A DNA stretch of 29,002 nt, taken from JBPCPM01 sp050999155 (GTDB lineage: Bacteria > Actinomycetota > Thermoleophilia > Solirubrobacterales > 70-9). How positions within the stretch are numbered: the stretch's first letter is position 1; the number at the start of each line of letters is the position of its first letter. Both the position numbers and the translations under genes were made by a program. The stretch is from the NCBI GenBank assembly GCA_050999155.1, contig JBPCPM010000051.1, positions 1-29,002 on the forward strand. Direction: 5' to 3'. The notes under the pieces were generated by a model. It was not told the origin of the DNA and made no database searches. It saw only the letters and a list, made by a program, of their open reading frames with translations. This document shows positions 6,795 through 14,258 of the stretch, in pieces.

Positions 6795-7754
6795 ATGACG
6801 CGAGCCTCGGTTTTCGAGCGTGCGAAGGCCGAGGTGTCGGTTGCCCGGGCGCGACTTGGTCGCGCGCGATGGGGCCTGAGGCGGTCCATGCTGAGGGCCC
6901 GGGCTCGGCCCGGTCTATCGGCGGCGCCCCGGCCGGTGGACGACCCCAACTCGCTGTTCTCGCTGGGCGCCGCCCGCCGGCTTGCCGGGCACACGCACCG
7001 GATGGCACGCGCAGAAGAGCAGTTGGTGTACCGGCTCTCCGAGCCCCGGACCCGCGGGTTGCGAGCCTGGGAGTACGGGGTGCTGCTCGGATACCTGCAG
7101 CAGGCCGGGCCGAGGCCCGCCACGGCCCTCGATGTCGGCTCGGGAAACAGCGCCTTCCCGCGCTACCTCGCCAGGAGCCGAGCCGTGGGCTCGATGACGG
7201 TTCTCGACCTGCCCGAGGCATTCGAGGCCCGAGATGAAGGCTGGGAACGCAACCGCCGCCACGGCGTCGGGTTCATGCCCGGGTCGATGACCGAGATCCC
7301 GAGCCCGGCCGACCGCTTCGATCTGGTCACGAGCATCTCCGCCATCGAGCACCTCGACGGGCATGCGGCAGCCTGGCGTCGTGACCCCGAGGGTCATCCA
7401 CGCGCTTCGTATGAGGCCTTCGTCGCCAACACGCGGACGGCGCTTCGGGAGATGGTCCGGGTCTTGCGCCCAGGGGGCACGTTGTTCGTGACCAGCGATG
7501 CCTATCTCGCCGATCTGCAGCGAGGCGACAACTGGATGAAGGCGGGGGGCCCGGGCGAGATCTGGTCCGCGTACCGTTTCGAGGACATCGAGGGGGTCTT
7601 CGTCCGCACGCTCACCGACGAAGGCCTCGTCTTGGTCGGCGAGCCGGGTTTCGATCGCGGGTCGCTCGAGGCCGATGCCACCCACAGCACCTATCGCGGC
7701 CGCTACTTCACGACGTTCGCCGTGCTCGGGACGCTCTCCTGCGCACCGGGCTGA
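6795..7754 (+). CDS. Class I SAM-dependent methyltransferase (Methyltransf_11-like)
   Basis: 319 residues from ATG 6795; GTG 6789 two codons earlier is equally possible. An Arg-rich, probably helical N-terminal region of about 100 residues precedes the SAM fold. Motif I is ALDVGSGNSAF (112-121), the acidic end of strand 2 is TVLDLPEAF, and FDLVTSISAIEHL (about 175-187) and VLRPGGTLFVTSD complete the pattern. It probably methylates a glycan or glycan precursor. Its 3' end overlaps the convergent GT-B-like gene by 52 bp (7703-7754). No SD is visible. Confidence 0.83.
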   Translation: MTRASVFERAKAEVSVARARLGRARWGLRRSMLRARARPGLSAAPRPVDDPNSLFSLGAARRLAGHTHRMARAEEQLVYRLSEPRTRGLRAWEYGVLLGYLQQAGPRPATALDVGSGNSAFPRYLARSRAVGSMTVLDLPEAFEARDEGWERNRRHGVGFMPGSMTEIPSPADRFDLVTSISAIEHLDGHAAAWRRDPEGHPRASYEAFVANTRTALREMVRVLRPGGTLFVTSDAYLADLQRGDNWMKAGGPGEIWSAYRFEDIEGVFVRTLTDEGLVLVGEPGFDRGSLEADATHSTYRGRYFTTFAVLGTLSCAPG

Positions 7755-9127
7755 GGTCGACCGCCGGGACCGTTGTCGGACGCGTCGCGCATGATGTCGT
7801 CGACGAACTCACCGAGCCGCTCGGCGAAGGTGCGCTCGTCGTGGTAGAGCCAGTAGTCGAGCTGGTGCTTCGGGGGCTGGCGGTCCGGAAGCTCGCGCTG
7901 CGCAAGCTCGACGAACATCGAGGTCATCTGTGACTCCTCGCGGCACACCTCGAAGCCGTCGACATCGTCGACCCCCTCGTAGTGCAGGTACTTGACCGTA
8001 TAACCGGGCGAGGTTCGGTGCAGGCCGTCGTGGTGGGCGACGACCAAGACCGTGCGCCGGAAGATCGCCGCCTCGAGCATCATCGTCGACAGCGGAGAGA
8101 CCACGAACTTCGCGTGCTCCAGAAGCGGTGGATACCGTTCCAGCGGCAGGGAGCGGCTGGCGGCCCGGCCGTCGCGGGCTGTCGGCACGCCGTCACGCAG
8201 CTCCCAGGTGGCGAGGTAGTCGGGGCGGATGTGGGGCTCCACGATGACGTTCTTCAGGCGGGTGTCGTCGACGAAGTCCGGCCGCTTGCGGCGTTCGCGA
8301 GCCGGGTGGGGCAGGTAGACGATCGTCAGGTCAAGGCCGTGGTCGGTGATCGCCCGGTCGAGCAGCTCGAGGGATCGCTTTTCGTCGAAGGCCCGGTAGC
8401 AGCCCGTGTACAGGACGTAGGGAAAATGAAACGGCCGCGCTGTCGCGCCGGCGGGCATCCGGAAGTAGCGGTCGATGTAGGGGCTGCCCAGGACCCTCGT
8501 GCGCGCCGGGTCGAGCTTGTGGATGCGCTCGGCGTGCTCGGCGCTCTGGAGGCCGATCGCTCCGAAGTAGTCGGGCTTGATCGCGAAGGCATTCTTGCTC
8601 GAAAGGTTGTCCCAGTTGTAGGGCAGCGCGAGCACCGGCTTGCCGAGCACCTGGGCGCTGCGGGTAGCGTCCACCACCAGGACCTCGCCGCTCGGCCCGC
8701 GCGAGATGACGATGACGATGTCCGGGTCGACCTCGGTGACCATCTCGTGCACGCGGGGGTCGATCCCCGTTTCGTCGAGCAGTCGCCGGATGGCTCGATG
8801 CCGAATACCGGGGAGCGCCCGCCAGGTGGCCCGGAGCCTGTCGCCCCATGGCATCTCGCGCATCTTGATCCGAACGGTCCGCGAGCGGAAGCGGTAGGAC
8901 GTCAGCAACCGTGTGCGGATCTCCGCGTAGGCTCGCCTGCGGGCCTGATCGACCGGCACCGGGGGCAGGTAGTGCACCCGATCGTCAAGCAGGGTCTCGA
9001 GCGGCGGTCCTTCCTCGATGGGCGGCGACAGATAGTAGGTCTGCTCGTTCTCGATCGACGAGAAGGCGCCGGTGCCGACGAAATCCCGGAAGACCCGCTG
9101 GCTCGGTATGACGATTAGCTTGCGCAA
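7703..9127 (-). CDS. GT-B-like large protein, subfamily A copy 1 (putative glycosyl- or glycerophosphotransferase)
   Basis: 474 residues from TTG 9127. The start is supported by gap-free N-terminal alignment with the protein at 10939-12387 (MRKLIVIPSQ against MRVLVLIATD, then FVGTGAF against FVETGAF). NWDNLSSK at 171-178 occupies exactly the same position in both. Further shared marks are LDPARTRVLGSPYIDRYF, LTIVYLPHP, and a C-terminal SPLSTMMLEA at 344-353. The two-domain outline and the ST-S/T-x-x-E-A motif resemble GT-B enzymes of the CDP-glycerol glycerophosphotransferase or glycosyltransferase type; I cannot tell which, and there is no clear membrane helix. Its 3' end overlaps the methyltransferase at 6795-7754. 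It diverges from a subfamily B gene, suggesting A and B proteins work as a pair. Confidence 0.75.
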   Translation of the reverse strand: MRKLIVIPSQRVFRDFVGTGAFSSIENEQTYYLSPPIEEGPPLETLLDDRVHYLPPVPVDQARRRAYAEIRTRLLTSYRFRSRTVRIKMREMPWGDRLRATWRALPGIRHRAIRRLLDETGIDPRVHEMVTEVDPDIVIVISRGPSGEVLVVDATRSAQVLGKPVLALPYNWDNLSSKNAFAIKPDYFGAIGLQSAEHAERIHKLDPARTRVLGSPYIDRYFRMPAGATARPFHFPYVLYTGCYRAFDEKRSLELLDRAITDHGLDLTIVYLPHPARERRKRPDFVDDTRLKNVIVEPHIRPDYLATWELRDGVPTARDGRAASRSLPLERYPPLLEHAKFVVSPLSTMMLEAAIFRRTVLVVAHHDGLHRTSPGYTVKYLHYEGVDDVDGFEVCREESQMTSMFVELAQRELPDRQPPKHQLDYWLYHDERTFAERLGEFVDDIMRDASDNGPGGRPQPGAQESVPSTANVVK

Positions 9128-9204
9128 CGACGTCGCTGGTCGGTAGACCCTCTGCGGGTCGATTGCTGGGAGGGCTTCGCGAGTCTTGGAACGAACCTAC
9201 GGCC

Positions 9205-9210
9205 TATACT
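9205..9210 (+). promoter_or_regulatory. Candidate -10 box (TATACT) upstream of subfamily B copy 1
   Basis: TATACT is close to the bacterial consensus. It lies 10 nt before GTG 9221 and 52 nt before ATG 9263. A TTGGAA at 9186-9191 is only 13 nt upstream, too close for a normal -35. Confidence 0.4.
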
Positions 9211-9262
9211 GCCGCGCGGCGTGCACGGAGCGTTGCTGCTCCGAGTCGCTTCCAATCGAGCC

Positions 9263-10768
9263 ATGCCATCGCCTGCCAAGACGATACTCATGATCATACC
9301 GCGAGGGGTGGCGGGCAGGCTGATGCTGCAGAGCACTCTCTTGCCCACTCTTCAAGGTGCCGGTATCAGGGTCGTGGCGCTCACCCCCGAAGCGGCCCGC
9401 CCGACGATCGCGCCGCAGGCCGACGCCGATTCGCTCGTGGTGGACGCCTTGCCGGCGCTGCCGGACGCTCCCCCGGGATCACGGCTGATGCGGTTGACCC
9501 GCACCGTCATCCGCGTGATGCGCGACGCGGCACTCGACGGGAGAGCCAGCGAGGGCTTCGGCGGTCGATACCGGCGGATCCGGGCCGCCTACTCGGGCAG
9601 CTGGCCGCGACCGCTCGCCGCAGTTGTGCACGTCGTGATCACGCGCGGTCTGTGGCGGTCCTCGCTGCTGCGGCGATTGTTGGTGCGTCTGGACCTCGGG
9701 CTCACGGCCACCACGTGCTTCGACGATCTCTTCGCGCGCCACGAGCCCGATCTCGTTGTCGGCTCAGGTCTCGGGTATTTCCCCCACGACGATCTCGCCT
9801 ACCGGGAGGCCGCCCGTCACGGCATCCCAGTGGCCGCCCTCGTCTCGGGTTGGGACAATCCGAGCACGAAGGGATATCGCTCGGTGGACTTCCGGGGAGT
9901 GGCCGTGTGGTCCCAGCGGATGCGTGACGCGGTGGTCCGCTTGCACGACCTCGACCCCGCGAGGGTGGCCGTAGCCGGCGTTCCCCACTGGGATCTCTAC
10001 GCCCGCCCCGACGAGCTGATGGCGCGCGCCGAGCTGTTCGACCGCCTCGGCCTCGACCTGGGGAAGCGGATGATCCTGCACGCCACGTTTCCGCCCAGCG
10101 GGGGCCGCAACGAGGAGTTCCTCGGTGTGGCGTCGGGGCTTGCCCGAGCGGTTTCGACGGGTGAGCTTGGTGATGGCCTCCAGCTGGTGATCCGCCTGCA
10201 CCCGAAGTTCGTCGGTCCCGAGAACGCCGAGGCGCGGCGACCCTACGAAGAGCTGGCTCGGTCCCGCGATGTCCACATCAACGTGCCCGACCTCATCGAG
10301 GCGGGCCCGCTGCGCCACGAGCCGACCCTCTTTGACGCGCGCCTGCTGGCCGCGCTCCTGCGCCACTGCGAGGTGTTGGTCAACCTCTTTTCCACCACGA
10401 CGCTTGAGGCCTTCGCGCTCGATCGTCCCGTGGTGATGGTGCAGCCCCAACTTCAGGGGCCGCCGGGCAAGGCGAACCTCGACCCCTCGGGGTGGGGCGA
10501 CTTCGTTCACCTCGGCCCGATCGTCGACGGAGGGGGGACGCGGGTCGCCGTCACTACGGCGGAGATGGCCGAGCACGTCCGGCAGTACCTGGCCGATCCG
10601 TCGCTCGACACCGACGAGCGCCGCGCGACGGCCGAGCTGGAATGCGGGCCGCTCGACGGTCGAGCGGGCCACCGCACGGCCCTGGCCTTGCTGGAGATGG
10701 TGGGGATCCGACCGCCGACGGACACGCGCGATGCTCTCTCGGCAACCCGGTCCGTTGCCGTTCGTTGA
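9263..10768 (+). CDS. GT-B-like large protein, subfamily B copy 1
   Basis: 501 residues from ATG 9263, where similarity to the paralogue at 14255-15802 begins; GTG 9221 in the same frame is an alternative close to the TATACT box. GWDNPSTKGY at 196-205, LDPARVAVAGVPHWDLY, VIRLHPKF and NLFSTTTLEAF (about 374-384) are shared with that paralogue at nearly identical positions, as is the C-terminal ECGPLDGRAG. The NWDN/GWDN and ST-T-x-x-E-A marks are also shared with the subfamily A proteins, so A and B are distant relatives. The fold looks like GT-B, with a possible CDP-glycerol-phosphotransferase relation. The gene diverges from A copy 1 and converges on A copy 2. Substrate unknown. Confidence 0.75.
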   Translation: MPSPAKTILMIIPRGVAGRLMLQSTLLPTLQGAGIRVVALTPEAARPTIAPQADADSLVVDALPALPDAPPGSRLMRLTRTVIRVMRDAALDGRASEGFGGRYRRIRAAYSGSWPRPLAAVVHVVITRGLWRSSLLRRLLVRLDLGLTATTCFDDLFARHEPDLVVGSGLGYFPHDDLAYREAARHGIPVAALVSGWDNPSTKGYRSVDFRGVAVWSQRMRDAVVRLHDLDPARVAVAGVPHWDLYARPDELMARAELFDRLGLDLGKRMILHATFPPSGGRNEEFLGVASGLARAVSTGELGDGLQLVIRLHPKFVGPENAEARRPYEELARSRDVHINVPDLIEAGPLRHEPTLFDARLLAALLRHCEVLVNLFSTTTLEAFALDRPVVMVQPQLQGPPGKANLDPSGWGDFVHLGPIVDGGGTRVAVTTAEMAEHVRQYLADPSLDTDERRATAELECGPLDGRAGHRTALALLEMVGIRPPTDTRDALSATRSVAVR

Positions 10769-10897
10769 GCCCGGCAGCACTAAACCGGGGGCGCAGTACT
10801 CGTCCGGCAACCTCCCCTCCCCGGTGAGGCGGCCGCGGATGCGGGTGACGTTCGTGACGCGTGATGGTTCTCGGCGTCGAGGTGCCGGATCTTCCGG

Positions 10898-10933
10898 GTG
10901 CGGCTGGCCGCAGCCGCACAGGAGCGCCTCCTG
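10898..10933. terminator. Two adjacent hairpins between convergent B1 and A2 genes
   Basis: GTGCGGCTG and CAGCCGCAC form a perfect 9-bp stem with a 4-nt loop (10898-10919). CAGGAG, a 3-nt loop and CTCCTG form a second, 6-bp stem (10919-10933). They sit in the 170-bp gap between two convergent genes, a few bases from the A2 stop. No T tract follows on either strand, so this is a GC-type or Rho-assisted terminator at best. The rest of the gap, 10769-10897, shows only a weak CCCGG/CCGGG pair. Confidence 0.5.
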
Positions 10934-10938
10934 CGGAC

Positions 10939-12387
10939 CTATCGTCCCTGGCCGGAGGCCGCCGAGCGGTGCAGGTCGCCGATCTGCGAGATGGCGGAAG
11001 CCTGATCGGCGACACGGTCCGAGGCCGCGCGGCTGATCCCCTCCAGGGCGGCGATCTCCTCCAGCCAGGCGCGGAGCCGCTGCCGGTAGGGCCGGTCGTC
11101 GAAATGCAGCCAATAGCGCATCTGCTCGGGTAGCGTTTCGTCGTGCGCGGACTCCTGACGCGCCATCCCGCGGACGGCGGCTTCCATGTCCTCGGGGCTT
11201 CGGCAGACCTCGAACCCGTCGACCCTGTCGACGCCCTCGAAATGCTCGTAGTCCAAGACCGCGGCCGGCGAGTTCTCGTGGATCCCGTCGTCGTAGGCAA
11301 TCACCGCGACTCGGCGACCGAAGAGGGCAGCCTCCACGATCATCGTCGACAGCGGACAGATCACGAACTCCGCGTGCTCGAACAGACGGGGGTAGTAGTC
11401 GAGCGCGGGCAGCAACGGCTTGCTCCGCTTGCGGGCTGGACTGTTCCAGTTCTCGAACTCCTCGGCCGAGGCCCGGTACAGGTCACGGACCTGCGGGTCC
11501 AGCACCACATGGCGGAACTGGTCTTCGTCGAAGATGTCGGGCACCTTGCGCGGGAAGCGGTGAGGGTGGGGACGGTAGACGATGGTGAGGTCGATGTTCT
11601 CGGCTTCGATGACGTGCTCGAGGCGCCGCAGCGCGGTCAGCTCGTCGAAGGGGGCAAAGCACCCGGCGAAGACCGCATAGCGAACGTCGAAGGGCGGCTC
11701 AGTGCTCCACCGCTCGTGCGCGAAATAGTGATCGAACTGGGGGGCGCCCAGCGGCTCGACCCGGCTCGGCGACATCCCATGGATTTGTTCGGCGTGCTCG
11801 ACGCCCTGCGGCCCCCAGACGCCAAGGTAATCGGGGAGCGCCGGGAAGATCCCCTTGCTTGAGAGGTTGTCCCAGTTCGCGATCAGCGCAACGCTGGGGA
11901 TGCCGAGGCTCCGAGCGCTGCGCATGCCGTCCCAGACGATGGGGTCGTAGCCGTTGCTCGGGGCGAGCACGAGATCGGGCTCGACCTCGCGCATGGTGCG
12001 CTGCAGGTCCTCACTCAAGCCCGTGCGCTTGAGGGTGCGGCGCAGCAGGTACTGCCGGATCCCGGGCAGGGCCGCTGTCTTGAACTTCAGGCGTTGACGC
12101 CACGGCAGCATCGAGAGCTTGTGATTCATCGTCCGGGAGCGCCCACGAGTGGCGGCGAGCAACACGTGACGCAGGAAGCGGTAGGGCCGCCGGGCTTCGG
12201 GCCGCGGGTCCTCGACCGCCCCCAGGTAGGTCGGAATCTCCGCCAGCCGCGCCGAGGGCCCTTCGTGCGAGACGCCGCCCCTCGACGAGACATAGAACGT
12301 CTCCTGGGGATCGAGTGCGTCGAACGCTCCTGTCTCCACGAAGTTGCGGACCGTGTTGTCGGTCGCGATGAGCACCAGCACCCTCAC
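10939..12387 (-). CDS. GT-B-like large protein, subfamily A copy 2
   Basis: 482 residues from GTG 12387. NWDNLSSK falls at 171-178, the same place as in A copy 1, and the flanking HAEQIHGMSPSR, LTIVYRPHP, CPLSTMIVEAALF, DDGIHENSP, DYEHFEGVDRVDGFEVCR and LPEQMRYWLHFDDR also line up with that protein. GT-B-like architecture, substrate unknown. The start codon overlaps the stop of the ABC transporter by 4 bp (GTGA), so it is the last gene of a tightly coupled B2-ABC-A2 operon. This makes a role in making or handing over the exported glycan likely. Its C-terminal tail (about 440-482) is less conserved than the core. Confidence 0.77.
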   Translation of the reverse strand: MRVLVLIATDNTVRNFVETGAFDALDPQETFYVSSRGGVSHEGPSARLAEIPTYLGAVEDPRPEARRPYRFLRHVLLAATRGRSRTMNHKLSMLPWRQRLKFKTAALPGIRQYLLRRTLKRTGLSEDLQRTMREVEPDLVLAPSNGYDPIVWDGMRSARSLGIPSVALIANWDNLSSKGIFPALPDYLGVWGPQGVEHAEQIHGMSPSRVEPLGAPQFDHYFAHERWSTEPPFDVRYAVFAGCFAPFDELTALRRLEHVIEAENIDLTIVYRPHPHRFPRKVPDIFDEDQFRHVVLDPQVRDLYRASAEEFENWNSPARKRSKPLLPALDYYPRLFEHAEFVICPLSTMIVEAALFGRRVAVIAYDDGIHENSPAAVLDYEHFEGVDRVDGFEVCRSPEDMEAAVRGMARQESAHDETLPEQMRYWLHFDDRPYRQRLRAWLEEIAALEGISRAASDRVADQASAISQIGDLHRSAASGQGR

Positions 12388-14258
12388 TCGGGCGCTCCTC
12401 CCGAGGCCGCCACGGTCTCGACGTCCATCTGCTGCATCCTCGTCAGGCGGGCGTACTCACCGTCGCGCGCGAGCAGTTCGTCATGGCCGCCGGCCTCGGT
12501 CACGCGGCCATGGTCCAAGACCAGGATCAGGTCGGCAAAGCTCGTAGTCAGGAGGTTGTGCGAGATCAGCACCGTCGTCCTGCCCGTGATCAGCCGGCGC
12601 AGCGGATCGAGCACGTTTCGCGCCGAGTCTGCGTCCAACCCGGTGGTGGGCTCGTCGAGGATCAGGACCGGTGCGTTGCGGATCATGGCCCGCGCGATGG
12701 CCACCCGCTGGCGCTGTCCCCCTGACAGCCGTCGCCCCCGCTGTCCGACCGAAGTTTCGTAGCCATCGGAAAGCTCGCGGATGAACTCGTCAGCGTCGGC
12801 GGCCTGGGCTGCGTCGACGACCTCCGACTCGCTCGCGTCCGGCTTGCCGTACCGGATGTTCTCCCTGATGCTCCCGTCGAGCATCAGGGACTCCTGCAAC
12901 AGCAGGGCGCACGTCTGGCGCAGCGAAGCGAGCTCGAGGTCGCGGATGTCCGTGCCGTCCAGGCGGATTGAACCCGAATCGGGATCGTTGAACCGCAGCA
13001 GGAGTCGTACGAGGGTGGACTTGCCCGCTCCGCTGGGCCCGACGAGCGCCACGGTCTCTCCCGGCTCCAGCGAGAAGGAGATGTTCTGCACCGCCGGCTC
13101 CTCGGTGCCCGGGTAGGTGAAGGTCACGTCGTCGAACTCCAGACGGCCCCTGGTCGCCTCTGGGGCGTGGGCCCCGGGGCGCTCGTATACCTCGGGCTCG
13201 GTGTCGAACATCTCGATCACCCGCTCCGCTCCGGCCGCGGCCGCGTAGAAGGTGGTGTAGGTGCGGGACAGTCCGCGCACCGGACGGTAGATCTGTTGGG
13301 AGTAGGCGACGAAGAGCGAGAGCGTCCCGAGGGAGATGCCGCCGTTCTGCATGAGTAGCGCGCCCACCGCCACGATGGCCAGAGCGGCGATGCTCTGGAT
13401 GGTGTCGGTTGCGGGACCGAAAAGGGCCTTGAGCCGAGCCAGGATGAGGCCGGCGTCCATCGACCCTGAGGTCTCCGTGTAGAACTTGGCGTTCTCGTTG
13501 TCCTCCCGGGTGTAGGCCTTGACGAGGGCGATGTTGCCGAGGCTCTCCTCGGCGCGGGCCAGCATGGCGCCGTTGCGTTGGCTGCGCTCGCGGGAGGCCC
13601 GTTTGATCAGCCTGGTGAGTTGTCGCGTGACGAGGGCGAAGGCAGGTCCCACCAGGACCAGGATGAGCGCCAGCCGCCACTCGATTACGAACAAGCCGAC
13701 GCCGAAGATGATCACCGTCAACCCGGAGGACAGCGAGGTCGCGAACCCGCCGACCACGAGCTTGCCGATCGCCGACACGTCGCCGGAGAGCCGCGACATC
13801 AGATCTCCGAGGCGACGCTCCTCGAAGAACGAAAGCGAAAGTTGTTGCAGGTGCTCGAACAGGCGCGTTCGAAGCGAGAGGATGAACCGCTCGCCTATCC
13901 ACGAGGACAGGTAGGCGTCGACGTAGGACACGGCGCCGAGCAACAGGGTCAGGCCGAACGCGGTCGGCACGATCCAGGCCAGCGCGCCGATCTCGGCCGG
14001 CACGAGAACCTCGTCGACGGTCACCTTCACGAGGTACAGGCGGCCTCCCTGGATCAACGGGTTCAGGAGAGCGAGGACCACGCTGAGCGCGATCCAGCGC
14101 CGGTATGGGCGGGCAAACGGCCAAAAGTGCCGGACGATCTCCCGGAAGGTCACGGGCGGCGCGGCGGGGACGATGCCGCCGTCGGCGGGGCCTACGAGAA
14201 GGCGTCGCAGCCGTCCCTTGAGCGGGACCGAGCTCGTATCGGCGGGCTCCGAGCTCAC
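12384..14258 (-). CDS. ABC exporter, fused permease and ATPase (MsbA/PglK type)
   Basis: 624 residues. The N-terminal half has about six membrane helices (near 55-75, 94-112, 165-190, 194-212, 285-303 and 308-325) in the type IV ABC exporter pattern, with the FFEERRLGDLMSRLSGD coupling region. The ATPase half has Walker A GPSGAGKST at 407-415, Q-loop Q455, signature LSGGQ at 511-515, Walker B VLILDEPT at 531-538 and switch His 567, all intact. Such half-transporters dimerise and move lipids, lipid-linked oligosaccharides or peptides outward. Position between two GT-B-like genes, with 4-bp overlaps on both sides, argues that it moves a lipid-linked glycan. Starts at GTG 14258; drug or peptide export is less likely in this setting. 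Confidence 0.9.
   Translation of the reverse strand: MSSEPADTSSVPLKGRLRRLLVGPADGGIVPAAPPVTFREIVRHFWPFARPYRRWIALSVVLALLNPLIQGGRLYLVKVTVDEVLVPAEIGALAWIVPTAFGLTLLLGAVSYVDAYLSSWIGERFILSLRTRLFEHLQQLSLSFFEERRLGDLMSRLSGDVSAIGKLVVGGFATSLSSGLTVIIFGVGLFVIEWRLALILVLVGPAFALVTRQLTRLIKRASRERSQRNGAMLARAEESLGNIALVKAYTREDNENAKFYTETSGSMDAGLILARLKALFGPATDTIQSIAALAIVAVGALLMQNGGISLGTLSLFVAYSQQIYRPVRGLSRTYTTFYAAAAGAERVIEMFDTEPEVYERPGAHAPEATRGRLEFDDVTFTYPGTEEPAVQNISFSLEPGETVALVGPSGAGKSTLVRLLLRFNDPDSGSIRLDGTDIRDLELASLRQTCALLLQESLMLDGSIRENIRYGKPDASESEVVDAAQAADADEFIRELSDGYETSVGQRGRRLSGGQRQRVAIARAMIRNAPVLILDEPTTGLDADSARNVLDPLRRLITGRTTVLISHNLLTTSFADLILVLDHGRVTEAGGHDELLARDGEYARLTRMQQMDVETVAASGGAPE

Noticed and set aside
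9186..9191. TTGGAA as a -35 box for the TATACT at 9205
   Set aside because: The spacer is only 13 nt, too short for a normal sigma-70-type promoter.
9764..11113. Minus-strand open frame of 449 codons
   Set aside because: It runs antisense through B copy 1 and into A copy 2, is rich in Arg, Gly, Pro and Val, and shows no domain; it is a shadow of GC-rich codon structure.
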